A stretch of DNA of 51,288 nt from Rhodospirillales bacterium (lineage in GTDB: Bacteria; Pseudomonadota; Alphaproteobacteria; Rhodospirillales; UBA2165): positions 1 through 51,288 of the forward strand of contig JAPPFK010000160.1 of NCBI GenBank assembly GCA_028823885.1. Direction: 5' to 3'. Shown piece by piece: positions 43,178 through 51,288 of this stretch. Below the pieces are notes generated by a model. It searched no databases, was not told the origin of the DNA, and saw only the letters and a list, made by a program, of their open reading frames with translations. The translations under genes and the position numbers were made by a program. Position 1 is the first letter of the stretch. Every line of letters begins with the position of its first letter.

Positions 43178-45640
43178 ATGAAAATCAAGCGTGGACCGCT
43201 ATTCGGCTTATATCTCAGGCTCGCCCGGGCGGGTTTGCATTTCGAAGATTTGTGGCCGCGCCTGTGGCCCGCGGTCGGCCTGACGGGGCTGCTGCTGGCG
43301 GTCGCCCTGTTCGATGTCCTGCCGCTGCTGCCCGTTTGGCTGCATGCCTTCATCGTCATCGCCTTTCTGGTGGCCATTGCCGGCCTGCTCCAGCGGGTGG
43401 TGACCCGTGTCCCGGCCGTCGGCGATATCCGGGCCCGCCACCGGATCGAAACCGATAGCGGCCTGGATCACCGGCCGCTCACCGCCCTCGACGACGAACT
43501 TGCCGCCGGATCGGATGACCCGGCCGCACAGGCGCTGTGGACGGCCCATCGGCGCCGGATGGCCGAACGGGCCGGGCAACTCAGGCTGAACTTGCCGAAG
43601 GCCGGCCTGACCCGGCGGGACCCGTGGGCGGTTCGCGCCGGGCTGGTGCTGATCGTGCTGATCGGCTTTGTCGCCGCCGGCAATCAGTCGGTCGAGCGCA
43701 TCTCCCGCGCACTGGTGCCGCCCCTCGATTCGGACGCCTTTCAGCAGCGCGTCGCCTACGACGTCTGGATAACGCCTCCCGCCTACACCCAGGTCGCGCC
43801 AATTTATTTCGGCACCGGCGAACGAGCCGAACGCCCGGCCGCGGCGGCCGCCGCCCGGACGGTCCGCGTCCCCGCCGGCAGCACGGTCCTGGTTCAGGTC
43901 TCCGGCGGCGGACAGATACCGTCATTGCTCATCGACGAGACGGCGACCGAACTCAACCGGGTCGAGGCCGACGGCTATCACCTGGAGACGGAAATTACCG
44001 AGGGATCGCGCCTCAGCCTCGAGCAAAAGGGCCACGAACTGGCGGCTTGGGATATCGAGGTGATCGCCGACAAGGCGCCGGTGGTGACCTTCACGGCGGC
44101 GCCCGAAACCAATAACGATCTCAAGCTTCGGCTGCCGTTCGAGGCGACGGATGATTACGGTCTGAAGAGCGTGACCGCCTCCGTCCGCCGGCTTGACGGC
44201 GAGCCCATCCCGGACGGCGACAGGGAAATTACCCTCCGCCTCCCCTTCCCCGGCGAGGGGTCGATCTCGGCCAAGGGAAAATCGTCCCACGATCTGACCT
44301 CTCATGTGTGGGCGGGCCTGCCGGTGCTGGTTCACCTGATCGCCACCGATGAGCGCGGCCAGACCGGTGTCAGTGCGGTGGAACCGGTGGTTCTTCCCGA
44401 ACGCCACTTCACCCACGTCGTCGCCCGGGAACTGGTCGCGGTGCGCAAACACCTCAAGGCCACGAAACAAGGCCGGCTTCTCGGCGCCTTGAAGCTGGAC
44501 AACATCAGCGACGAGCCCCACCGCTTCCAGGACGATACCTCGGCGTACCTGGCCATCCGGGTGGCGCGCGAACGTTTGGCGCGGGACAAAAGCACCGGCA
44601 CGGTCTCGGGCGTTCAAAGGATGCTCTGGGATATCGCCTTGCAGCTCGAGGAAGGCTTGTCGGCATTGGCCAGCCGGGACCTCCGGGCGGCGCAGGAAGC
44701 CCTCCGCGAAGCGCTCGAGAACAACGCCAGCCTGGAGGAACTGGAGCGCTTGATGGACGAGGTCCAGCGGGCGCTGGAACGATTCCTGTCGGCGCTGATG
44801 CAGCAGCTCGAGCAAAACGGCGAACTGCCGCAGCTGGACCCCAACACCCAGACCATGACCAACGAGGAATTTCAGCGGATGCTGGACCGGGCGCGGGAAC
44901 TGATGCGCCAGGGGAACCGGGATGCGGCGCGGGAAATGATGGCGCAGCTCCAGCGCATGCTGGAGAGCCTGCGGGGGGCCCAGGCCCGAAACCAGCAGCA
45001 GCAGCGGCAGTCCCGCGAAGCGCAGGAGGCGATGCGCCGGCTTCAGGGCATCATTCAACGTCAACAACGCCTCCTGGACGACACCTTCCGGCGCTCCCAG
45101 GAAGGCGAGACCGGAGATGCGCCCCTTGAGGAAAGCCAGGAAGAGCAGGAAAGCATCCGCCGTCAACTGGGCGAACTCATGCAGCGTCTCGGCGAGATGA
45201 TGGGGCAGGTTCCGCAAAATCTCGGCCAGGCGGAACGCTCCATGCGGCAATCGGAGCGCGCGCTTGGCCAGGGCCAACCCTCGCAAGCGGTCGGTCCTCA
45301 GACCGAGGCATTGGAAGCGCTGCGCCAGGGCGCCCAGAATGCCGCACGGGCCCTCGCCCGGCGGCTGGGCCGCGGCAACCGGCTCGGTCGTTCAGGCCGA
45401 ATCGGCCGCTTCCAGGGACCCGAGCTCAGAGGATTGCGGCCCGGCAACAGGGATCCCTTCGGACGTCCGGCGGAAGAGGACGGCACCACCGGCACCGCCA
45501 CCGGCAATGTCGAGATCCCGAGCGAAGCCGAAATTCAGCGCGCCCGGGAAATCCTCGATGAGCTTCGCAGGCGGGCCGGTGATCTTTGGCGGCCCGAACT
45601 GGAACTGGAATACATCGAGCGCCTGCTCAAGCGCTTCTAG
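43178..45640 (+). CDS. TIGR02302/DUF4175 family membrane protein
   Basis: 820 residues. Two adjacent N-terminal membrane helices (about 35-75), a third near 155-175 (AGLVLIVLIGFVAAGNQS), an Ig-like periplasmic region (about 200-420; VWITPPAYTQVAPIYF, EATDDYGLKSVTASVRR), then a long Gln/Glu/Arg-rich helical region (about 500-720; LMQQLEQNGELPQ, RNQQQQRQSREAQEAM) and a C-terminal EIQRAREILDELRRRAGD. This matches the alphaproteobacterial TIGR02302 family found after lysA. Its function is not established; an envelope role is likely from topology. Confidence 0.92.
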   Translation: MKIKRGPLFGLYLRLARAGLHFEDLWPRLWPAVGLTGLLLAVALFDVLPLLPVWLHAFIVIAFLVAIAGLLQRVVTRVPAVGDIRARHRIETDSGLDHRPLTALDDELAAGSDDPAAQALWTAHRRRMAERAGQLRLNLPKAGLTRRDPWAVRAGLVLIVLIGFVAAGNQSVERISRALVPPLDSDAFQQRVAYDVWITPPAYTQVAPIYFGTGERAERPAAAAAARTVRVPAGSTVLVQVSGGGQIPSLLIDETATELNRVEADGYHLETEITEGSRLSLEQKGHELAAWDIEVIADKAPVVTFTAAPETNNDLKLRLPFEATDDYGLKSVTASVRRLDGEPIPDGDREITLRLPFPGEGSISAKGKSSHDLTSHVWAGLPVLVHLIATDERGQTGVSAVEPVVLPERHFTHVVARELVAVRKHLKATKQGRLLGALKLDNISDEPHRFQDDTSAYLAIRVARERLARDKSTGTVSGVQRMLWDIALQLEEGLSALASRDLRAAQEALREALENNASLEELERLMDEVQRALERFLSALMQQLEQNGELPQLDPNTQTMTNEEFQRMLDRARELMRQGNRDAAREMMAQLQRMLESLRGAQARNQQQQRQSREAQEAMRRLQGIIQRQQRLLDDTFRRSQEGETGDAPLEESQEEQESIRRQLGELMQRLGEMMGQVPQNLGQAERSMRQSERALGQGQPSQAVGPQTEALEALRQGAQNAARALARRLGRGNRLGRSGRIGRFQGPELRGLRPGNRDPFGRPAEEDGTTGTATGNVEIPSEAEIQRAREILDELRRRAGDLWRPELELEYIERLLKRF

Positions 45641-45699
45641 CCGAATTGCAAGCCCCGCCCCGGGAAAGAAAGACCTGTCCTGCGGGCAGATATTGCCGC

Positions 45700-46572
45700 T
45701 TACCGGGCCGAGGCCCCGCCCACGGGCTCCGGAACCCCGTCGTCGGTGAACTGGACATCGGCCCGCCGCGCCGTGAGCGGCGGATCGTCGATGCGCCCGG
45801 TGAACTCGAAGCTTTCCGCGGGCGCCAACTCATCCCTCGCCGGACGAAGGTTCAGATGCCGGATTTCGTTGCCGGCCGCATCGGCCAATGAGATCCGGAT
45901 CATCGGCACGGTTTGCGGCTTGTCGGAGACGTTGGTGACGGACCCCTTTACCAGAATCCATTTCGCATCCCCCTCGGCTTCCCGGGTCGGCCGATCGAGG
46001 TCGATACGCAGTCCGGCACCTAGTGTTTGGCCGAGGCCGGCCAGCGCGTATATGCCCGCCAGACCAGGGACCAATGAGACGATGGGACCACGGGCGTACA
46101 CCAAGCCCGCCAGGATAATGACGATGGCGCCGACCGCCGCCAGCGATACCCAGAGGCCGCGGCGGCCGGTCTCTCGCGCGCCGGCGGCGGCAAGGGGCTC
46201 GGAATACACCTCAGTGAATGGGTGCCGGCCCGGAATGTCATCGGGCTCGATGTCCCCGTCGAGTTCCTCCGCCTCTTCCACGAGGGGCCCGAGTGGCTCG
46301 GGACCGGCGGCAGGCGCGGGTTCAGCCGCGGCAGCTGTTTCCGGGGGCGGCGGTTGCCGCGGAGAGGGGTACGGCGCCGGATGTCCCTGGGGGGGATAGG
46401 GGGCCGGATAAGCGGGAGGCGGCGGCGGGGCGGGTTGGGCGGCCGGCTCGGCGATTCGCGCCTGAAGCCACTGGTGACCACAATTGGAACAGCGGACCGG
46501 CCTACCTTGATCGCCGAACAAGGAACCGTCGACATCGTATGAAGTCGAGCAGGACGGACAGGTGATGCGCAT
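45700..46572 (-). CDS. Zinc-ribbon (MJ0042) and DUF3426 membrane protein
   Basis: 290 residues. N-terminal MJ0042 zinc finger MRITCPSCSTSYDVDGSLFG then VRCSNCGHQW (two CxxC pairs), a Pro/Ala/Tyr-rich linker (about 43-95), a single membrane helix (GLWVSLAAVGAIVIILAGLV, about 137-160) and a C-terminal beta-sandwich typical of DUF3426 (WILVKGSVTNVSDKPQTVPM, PAESFEFTGRIDDPP). The finger is cytoplasmic and the C-terminal domain periplasmic. Function is unknown; the location divergent to ftsE is common in this class. A good promoter precedes it. Confidence 0.92.
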   Translation of the reverse strand: MRITCPSCSTSYDVDGSLFGDQGRPVRCSNCGHQWLQARIAEPAAQPAPPPPPAYPAPYPPQGHPAPYPSPRQPPPPETAAAAEPAPAAGPEPLGPLVEEAEELDGDIEPDDIPGRHPFTEVYSEPLAAAGARETGRRGLWVSLAAVGAIVIILAGLVYARGPIVSLVPGLAGIYALAGLGQTLGAGLRIDLDRPTREAEGDAKWILVKGSVTNVSDKPQTVPMIRISLADAAGNEIRHLNLRPARDELAPAESFEFTGRIDDPPLTARRADVQFTDDGVPEPVGGASAR

Positions 46573-46601
46573 TGCCGCAAGTTCTGTTGAATGTTCAATT
46601 A

Positions 46602-46630
46602 CTTATAGAAAAATGCCGATTTTATCGCAA
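46602..46630 (-). promoter_or_regulatory. Predicted promoter of the zinc-ribbon/DUF3426 gene
   Basis: On the minus strand TTGCGA (46630-46625) and TATAAG (46607-46602) are separated by exactly 17 bp, 30 bp upstream of the ATG. This implies a short leader of about 23 nt. Confidence 0.6.
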
Positions 46631-46764
46631 CCTTGCCCCAGAGGCCCGAAAGGGAATTGAATCCGGCCCGGCCGCCAAGAGGCTGCCCCGCGTTGCCCTG
46701 GACGGGACATTTAACCCCGTGCCATTCTGCGGACACCAAATCAGCAAATCGAGTTCCGCGACAC

Positions 46765-47487
46765 ATGGATGAAATCGTCCGATTTCAAACTGTCGGCTTG
46801 CGCTACGGGATGGGCCCCGAAGTTTTGCAGGACCTGTCCTTCACCCTGACCCCGGGCTCGTTCCATTTTCTTACCGGTGAAAGCGGCGCCGGGAAGTCGT
46901 CGCTGATGCGCCTGATGTACCTGGCGAAGAAACCGACCCGTGGTTCCGTGTCCCTCTTCGGCCGGGACATCGCCTCCCTCCGCCCCGACGACTATCCGGC
47001 GCTGCGCCGCCGCATCGGCGTGGTGTTCCAGGAATTCCGCCTCCTGCCCCATCAAACCGCGTTCGACAATGTCGCCCTGCCGCTGCGGGTATCCGGCATG
47101 AAAGAAAAGGAGATCAAGAAACATGTCGAGGAATTGCTCACCTGGGTCGGACTGGAAGAGGATATGGCCGCATGGCCGGAGACGCTGTCCGGCGGCCAGC
47201 AGCAGCGCGTCGCCATCGCCCGGGCGGTGATCGCCCAGCCCAAGCTGCTGCTCGCCGATGAACCGACGGGAAACGTGGACGACCGCATTGCCGCGCGTCT
47301 GCTCCATCTGTTCGAGGAGCTGAACAGGCTCGGCACGACGGTGGTTATCGCCACCCACAACAAGAGCCTCATCTCTTCCTCGCTGCACCCGATCATGCAT
47401 CTCGAGGACGGCCGTCTTTCCATCGAGGACAGGGAGTCCGAACCGGCCGCGACGGTGGAAGCCTTGCCCCGCTCAAGGAGGCTCTGA
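46765..47487 (+). CDS. ftsE: Cell division ATP-binding protein FtsE
   Basis: 240-residue ABC ATPase that pairs with FtsX and transmits ATP hydrolysis to periplasmic amidase activators at the septum. Walker A GESGAGKSS, Q-loop VFQEFRLLPHQTAFDNV, signature LSGGQQQRVAIARAV, Walker B LLLADEPTGNVDD, switch His in VIATHNKS. RFQTVGLRYGMGPEVLQDLS and EFRLLP are FtsE traits. ATG 46765 chosen; a longer frame to 46633 has no conserved residues. ftsX starts 2 bp after it. EnvC, the periplasmic target of FtsEX in E. coli, is encoded at 21.5 kb. Confidence 0.95.
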   Translation: MDEIVRFQTVGLRYGMGPEVLQDLSFTLTPGSFHFLTGESGAGKSSLMRLMYLAKKPTRGSVSLFGRDIASLRPDDYPALRRRIGVVFQEFRLLPHQTAFDNVALPLRVSGMKEKEIKKHVEELLTWVGLEEDMAAWPETLSGGQQQRVAIARAVIAQPKLLLADEPTGNVDDRIAARLLHLFEELNRLGTTVVIATHNKSLISSSLHPIMHLEDGRLSIEDRESEPAATVEALPRSRRL

Positions 47488-47489
47488 CC

Positions 47490-48377
47490 ATGGCGCTCCT
47501 AAGCCGCCGGACCGATCTGCCCTTCGAGCGCGACGATTCCAGCCGCTACCTGCCTTGGCTCACCGCGTTTATGGTGTTCCTGGCTTCTCTGGCATTGGCC
47601 GGGGTTTTTGCGCTCAGTGACCTCGCGAGTACATGGGACAAGGGTCTCTCCGAAACCCTGACGGTTCAACTCCCGGCAGGCGAGGACGAACGCACCGATG
47701 AGCGGCGCGCCGCCGCGGCAATCAAAATTCTCGAGGCGACCGAGGGAGTCGAAGAGGTTACCCTGCTGCCGCCGCGCCAAGTCCGCGAGCTGCTGAAACC
47801 GTGGCTCGGCGCCGCCGCGGATGCGAGCCAGCTGCCGCTGCCTCAAATCATCGATGTGGAAATCGATCGGGAAGATATACCGGCCCTCGCCACCCTGACC
47901 GAACGGCTCCGGCGAGCCGTGCCCGGCGCCGCCGTCGACGATCATGGCGTCTGGATGTCCGGCTTCCTGCGGGCGCTGCGCTCTACCGAAGCGGTCGCGG
48001 TGTTGATTTTCCTGCTTGTCGGCGCGGCAACCGTCGGCACCATCGTCTTCACCACCCGGGCCGGGCTCGGCGTCCATCGGGAAGTGATCGAGGTCATGCA
48101 CCTCGTCGGCGCCCATAACCGATACATCGCCGCCCAGTTTGCCGTCCGGTCGATGGTGCTCGGCCTGCGCGGCGCGGCGATTGGGATCTTTTCGGCGGCA
48201 CTGGTGCTGATCGCGTTGGGGGTGTTGGCGGAGTTCCTGGGCTTCGGGGTGCTGCCGGGGGTCGATTTGAGCCTCGGCGCCTGGATCGCCGTCGTCCTCC
48301 TGCTGCCGGCAACCGGTCTGCTGGCTTGGTTGACGGCGCGGATAACGGTGCTCCGCTCCCTCGCCCGCATGGTCTAG
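47490..48377 (+). CDS. ftsX: Cell division permease FtsX
   Basis: 295-residue inner-membrane protein. One helix near the N-terminus (FMVFLASLALAGVFALSDLA), a periplasmic loop (about 50-165) that would contact EnvC, then three helices in the FtsX/MacB domain (AVLIFLLVGAATVGTIVFTT, GLRGAAIGIFSAALVLIALG, AWIAVVLLLPATGLLAWLTA). EVIEVMHLVGAHNRYIAAQF is the conserved coupling segment to the ATPase. It is immediately downstream of ftsE. Confidence 0.94.
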   Translation: MALLSRRTDLPFERDDSSRYLPWLTAFMVFLASLALAGVFALSDLASTWDKGLSETLTVQLPAGEDERTDERRAAAAIKILEATEGVEEVTLLPPRQVRELLKPWLGAAADASQLPLPQIIDVEIDREDIPALATLTERLRRAVPGAAVDDHGVWMSGFLRALRSTEAVAVLIFLLVGAATVGTIVFTTRAGLGVHREVIEVMHLVGAHNRYIAAQFAVRSMVLGLRGAAIGIFSAALVLIALGVLAEFLGFGVLPGVDLSLGAWIAVVLLLPATGLLAWLTARITVLRSLARMV

Positions 48378-48388
48378 GCCGTTCGACG

Positions 48389-49015
48389 ATGGCACGACGA
48401 AGGACATTACAACGAAAAATCGCCGGCCTCGCGGCCCTGGCCGGCCTGCTGGTCGCCGGCTTCTGGATTGCCGGACTGGTGCTTTTTTACCGGTCCATTC
48501 CCGCATCGCCGCCAATTGCCGCAACGACCACCGACGCCATCGTCGTCCTGACCGGGGGCAGCGGACGGCTGGACAAGGGCCTCGACCTGCTGGCCGCGAA
48601 ACGGGCGGAGAAACTGTTCGTCTCCGGCGTCTACCGGGGTGTGGATGTGGCCCGATTGTTGGAAATCTCGCGGCGATTGCCGGAAGATTTCATTTGCTGC
48701 GTCGCGGTCGGCCACTCGGCGGTCAGCACGTCGGGCAATGCGACCGAGACGGCGGCGTGGATCGAACGCAATGGATTTCGCTCTCTCTCCCTGGTGACCG
48801 CCAGCTACCACATGCCGCGCAGCATGCTTGAGTTTCGCCGCGCCATGCCGGAAATCGTCATCGTCCCCCACCCGGTGTTCCCCGAGCAGTTCAAGCGCGA
48901 GCGCTGGTGGGCATGGCCGGGCAGCACGTCATTGGTGGTTACCGAATACACCAAGTTCACTCTGGCCTGGATAAAACACGCGGTCGGCGGATTGGCGCCC
49001 GGCAGGGTTGGTTGA
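48389..49015 (+). CDS. YdcF/DUF218-family protein
   Basis: 208 residues. One N-terminal membrane helix (IAGLAALAGLLVAGFWIAGL), then a DUF218 domain: TDAIVVLTGGSGRLDKGLDL, KLFVSGVYRGVDV, GNATETAAWIERNGFRSLSL, VTASYHMPRSMLEFRRAMP. This family includes ElyC/SanA/YdcF proteins linked to envelope biogenesis, with a conserved acidic/His pattern but no settled reaction. ATG 48389 follows ftsX by 11 bp and plsC begins 7 bp after its stop, so it is part of the ftsE-ftsX-ydcF-plsC unit. Confidence 0.92.
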   Translation: MARRRTLQRKIAGLAALAGLLVAGFWIAGLVLFYRSIPASPPIAATTTDAIVVLTGGSGRLDKGLDLLAAKRAEKLFVSGVYRGVDVARLLEISRRLPEDFICCVAVGHSAVSTSGNATETAAWIERNGFRSLSLVTASYHMPRSMLEFRRAMPEIVIVPHPVFPEQFKRERWWAWPGSTSLVVTEYTKFTLAWIKHAVGGLAPGRVG

Positions 49016-49022
49016 ACGGCGC

Positions 49023-49748
49023 ATGACCTTCCTCCGTTCGATCGTCTTCAACCTGCTCTATTTCGGCTGGACCATCGCCCTGATGCTGAGCCTGTGGGCG
49101 CTGATGCCGTTTTCGGCGCCGACGTTCCGCGAGGGCATCCGGCTGTGGTCGGTCGGCTGCGACTGGCTGCTCGAGAACATCGTCGGAACCCGGATCGAGA
49201 TCCGTGGACGGGAACGTGTCCCCGACAAGCCGGTCATCTTCGCCGCCAAGCATCAGTCGGCCTGGGACACCATGGCGTTCCTCAAGTTGAATGCCGGGAA
49301 CGCCTACGTGATGAAGATGGAACTCTTGAGAATTCCGCTCTGGGGCTGGTACATGCGAAAGGCGGACCACGCGGTCATCGATCGCAAGGGCGGTATCTCC
49401 GCCCTGCGTCGGCTGACCCATCAGGTCGGCCGCATCATCGGCGACGGCCGCTCGGTGGTGATCTTCCCCGAGGGCACCCGCGTGCCGCCCGGTGAAACCG
49501 GCCGCTACTTCCCCGGGATCGCAAGTCTCGCGGCCGGCGTCGATGCCGAGGTGGTGCCGGTTGCGGTCAATTCGGGGGTGTTCTGGGGACGGCGACGGTT
49601 CATGAAGCGCCCGGGAACCATCGTTCTCGAATTCCTCGAGCCCATGCCGAAGGGCCTTGAACGCCGGCCGTTCATGGCGGAACTGGAAAGCCGAATCGAG
49701 ACCGCCAGCCGCCGCCTTGAGGAAGAAGCATCCCGGACCGGCGCCTGA
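49023..49748 (+). CDS. plsC: 1-acyl-sn-glycerol-3-phosphate acyltransferase
   Basis: 241 residues. The acyltransferase motif I HQSAWD (HX4D) appears in FAAKHQSAWDTMAFLK; motif III is VVIFPEGTRVPPGE. PVAVNSGVFWGRR supplies motif IV. A membrane helix (IVFNLLYFGWTIALMLSLWA) anchors it. It adds the second acyl chain to lysophosphatidate, giving phosphatidate for membrane lipids. ATG 49023 chosen; a TTG at 49008 would overlap the ydcF end. Confidence 0.95.
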   Translation: MTFLRSIVFNLLYFGWTIALMLSLWALMPFSAPTFREGIRLWSVGCDWLLENIVGTRIEIRGRERVPDKPVIFAAKHQSAWDTMAFLKLNAGNAYVMKMELLRIPLWGWYMRKADHAVIDRKGGISALRRLTHQVGRIIGDGRSVVIFPEGTRVPPGETGRYFPGIASLAAGVDAEVVPVAVNSGVFWGRRRFMKRPGTIVLEFLEPMPKGLERRPFMAELESRIETASRRLEEEASRTGA

Positions 49749-49894
49749 CAGCCGCCCGCGTGGACAATCCGGTGGAAAGCCGCGGCCGGAATATTGTGGA
49801 TAAAGGGGAAAATCCAAAATTCGGTAATGATTATAAGCCTCTATCCGACACGAGCCGGGGGATCGAGCGGTGGAAACAAAACAAGAACTTTTGG

Positions 49895-49923
49895 TTGACC
49901 GGTTTCCATGGCTTGCCTAGAAT
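49895..49923 (+). promoter_or_regulatory. Predicted promoter of the class II ribonucleotide reductase gene
   Basis: TTGACC at 49895-49900 and TAGAAT at 49918-49923 are separated by 17 bp. The start would be near 49930, leaving a leader of about 95 nt. The region upstream (from 49749) holds an ATATTGTGGATA stretch reminiscent of half an NrdR box, but not a full pair. Confidence 0.6.
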
Positions 49924-50025
49924 GTAGGCGACGGCTGGCAGCATAACTCATTGAAATTGAATAATTTTAATGGGCAAGAGGTCTGTCCGCCGGCCACACC
50001 GGATTGATCGGCGGGACGTGTCCAC

Positions 50026-51288
50026 ATGGCCCATACAGAGACTGCCAGCATTTCCCAGCAGATCTGGGATATGAAGTACCGGCTGAAGCGTCCGGACGGT
50101 GCGCCCGTGGACAAGACCGTCGAGGACACCTTTGCCCGGGTCGCCAAGGCTCTGGCCGCGGTGGAATCCTCCCCGGCCGACTGGGAAGCCGCCTTCGAGG
50201 ACGCCCTCTCCGATTACAGGTTTCTGCCGGCCGGGCGAATTCTCTCCGGCGCTGGCACCGAGCGGGACGTCACGCTGTTCAACTGCTTCGTGATGGGTCA
50301 GATCCCGGACGATATGTCCGGAATCTTCGAGGCGCTCCGGGAAGCCGCCTTGACCATGCAGCAGGGCGGCGGCATCGGGTACGACTTCTCCACCCTGCGG
50401 CCCAAGGGCGCCCCGGTGAAAGGCGTCGGCGCCGCCGCCTCGGGTCCGTTGTCTTTCATGGATGTCTGGGACGCCATGTGCCGGACCATCATGAGCGCCG
50501 GCTCCCGGCGGGGCGCGATGATGGCCGTGATGCGCTGCGACCATCCGGACATCGAGGCCTTCATCGAGGCCAAGCAGGAAGCCGGCCGGCTTCGGATGTT
50601 CAATCTTTCGGTGCTGGTCACGGACGCGTTCATGGAGGCGGTGAAGCAGGATCTGTCCTGGCAGCTGCGGTTCGACGGAACGGTTTACGGTTCGCTGCCG
50701 GCCCGCGAGCTTTGGGACAAGATCATGCGGGCGACCTTCGCCTACGCCGAACCGGGGGTGATTTTCATCGACCGGATCAACCGGCTGAATCCGCTGTCCT
50801 ATTGCGAAACCATCCACGCGACGAACCCGTGCGGCGAACAGCCGCTGCCGCCCTACGGCGCCTGCCTGCTGGGCTCGATAAATCTGGCCAGGCTGGTGAA
50901 CGACCCGTTCACGGAAGCCGCGTCAATCCCGATGGACGCGATATCCCGTTTGGTTACCACCGCCGTCCGGATGCTCGACAACGCCATCGACGCGTCGCGC
51001 TATCCCCTGCCCGAACAGGCCGCCGAAGCCGCCCGGAAGCGCCGGATCGGCCTCGGGATCACCGGGCTTGCCGATGCCCTCATCATGTGCGGCGCGCGTT
51101 ACGGCTCGGCCGATGCGGTCGCGCTCACCCGGGAATGGCTCAAGACCGTCCAGCGGGCCGCTTACCTGGCCTCGGCCGGTCTCGCCGAAGAGAAGGGCGC
51201 CTTCCCGCTCTACGACGCCGACGCCTATCTCGCGACCGAGGGCATCTCGCGGCTGGACGAGGATGTCCGCGACGCCATCGCGGCAAAG
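50026..51288 (+). CDS. nrdJ: Adenosylcobalamin-dependent ribonucleoside-diphosphate reductase (partial, runs off right edge)
   Basis: Reduces ribonucleotides to deoxyribonucleotides using coenzyme B12, without oxygen. From the ATG at 50026 (MAHTETASISQQIWDMKYRL) the frame is open for 421 codons to the window edge. Visible hallmarks: FLPAGRILSGAGTERDVTLF, NCFVMGQIPDDMSGIFEAL with a redox Cys, MQQGGGIGYDFSTLRPKGAP, SAGSRRGAMMAVMRCDHPDI, and the active site NPCGEQPLPPYGACLLGSIN with the thiyl-radical Cys and Glu. The C-terminal end and any regulatory tail are outside the window. Only GGGA about nine bases upstream serves as Shine-Dalgarno, and a leader hairpin overlaps it. No cobalamin-riboswitch B12 box is apparent. 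Confidence 0.96.
   Translation, partial: MAHTETASISQQIWDMKYRLKRPDGAPVDKTVEDTFARVAKALAAVESSPADWEAAFEDALSDYRFLPAGRILSGAGTERDVTLFNCFVMGQIPDDMSGIFEALREAALTMQQGGGIGYDFSTLRPKGAPVKGVGAAASGPLSFMDVWDAMCRTIMSAGSRRGAMMAVMRCDHPDIEAFIEAKQEAGRLRMFNLSVLVTDAFMEAVKQDLSWQLRFDGTVYGSLPARELWDKIMRATFAYAEPGVIFIDRINRLNPLSYCETIHATNPCGEQPLPPYGACLLGSINLARLVNDPFTEAASIPMDAISRLVTTAVRMLDNAIDASRYPLPEQAAEAARKRRIGLGITGLADALIMCGARYGSADAVALTREWLKTVQRAAYLASAGLAEEKGAFPLYDADAYLATEGISRLDEDVRDAIAAK

Noticed and set aside
49749..50025. Cobalamin riboswitch or NrdR box pair before the B12-dependent reductase.
   Set aside because: No B12 box or multi-helix core could be found, and only one partial ATATTGTGGATA element is present rather than two phased boxes.

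Overview
The window is about 51 kb of GC-rich, densely packed bacterial chromosome. It most resembles an alphaproteobacterium of the Rhodospirillales type. This rests on gene content and order recognised by eye, not on a database search: the run obgE-proB-proA-nadD-rsfS-rlmH-gpmI-envC-ctpA-rppH, the run argH-lptM-lysA followed by a DUF4175/TIGR02302 membrane protein, metX-metW facing hisC-tyrC, a DUF2125 protein, ftsE-ftsX-ydcF-plsC facing a zinc-ribbon/DUF3426 protein, an ObgE without a C-terminal OCT domain, a ferredoxin-dependent 2-oxoacid oxidoreductase pair and a coenzyme-B12-dependent ribonucleotide reductase. Most of the window is core genome. I see no prophage, insertion sequence, CRISPR array or rRNA.

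Left part (1-13.7 kb). An XRE/HipB-like regulator runs off the left edge, with an inverted repeat upstream of its start. About 680 bp of palindrome-rich non-coding DNA follows. The queuosine pair queA-tgt is on the minus strand. On the plus strand are a NifU-like protein, a CPA2 cation/proton antiporter, an MscS-type channel, oligopeptidase B, a DUF457 membrane hydrolase and a TauD-family dioxygenase. A serine hydrolase (minus), a secreted six-cysteine beta-trefoil-like protein (plus) and tRNA-Ser(CGA) (minus) close this part.

Centre (13.7-33 kb). rplU (with a long Lys/Ala-rich tail) and rpmA end at a strong terminator. A ten-gene run covers ribosome assembly, proline synthesis, NAD synthesis, glycolysis, cell-wall processing and RNA decay. 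korA-korB, a DUF985 cupin, a methyltransferase, metX-metW and hisC-tyrC follow. metX and hisC diverge from a shared region in which both promoters can be read.

Right part (33-51 kb). DUF2125 protein, EamA transporter, an acyl/benzoate-CoA ligase translationally coupled to a MarR regulator, an unannotated 55-residue small protein with its own Shine-Dalgarno and UUCG terminator beside an AT-rich dyad-rich region, an M24 aminopeptidase with an N-terminal extension, the argH/lptM/lysA/DUF4175 block, the ftsEX block, and the first 421 codons of an adenosylcobalamin-dependent ribonucleotide reductase.

The least explained items are the small-protein locus at 37.4-37.9 kb, the secreted beta-trefoil-like protein at 13.0 kb, the coupled CoA-ligase/MarR pair, and the palindrome cluster plus dyad next to the HipB-like gene. 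No clearly new multi-gene system is visible.
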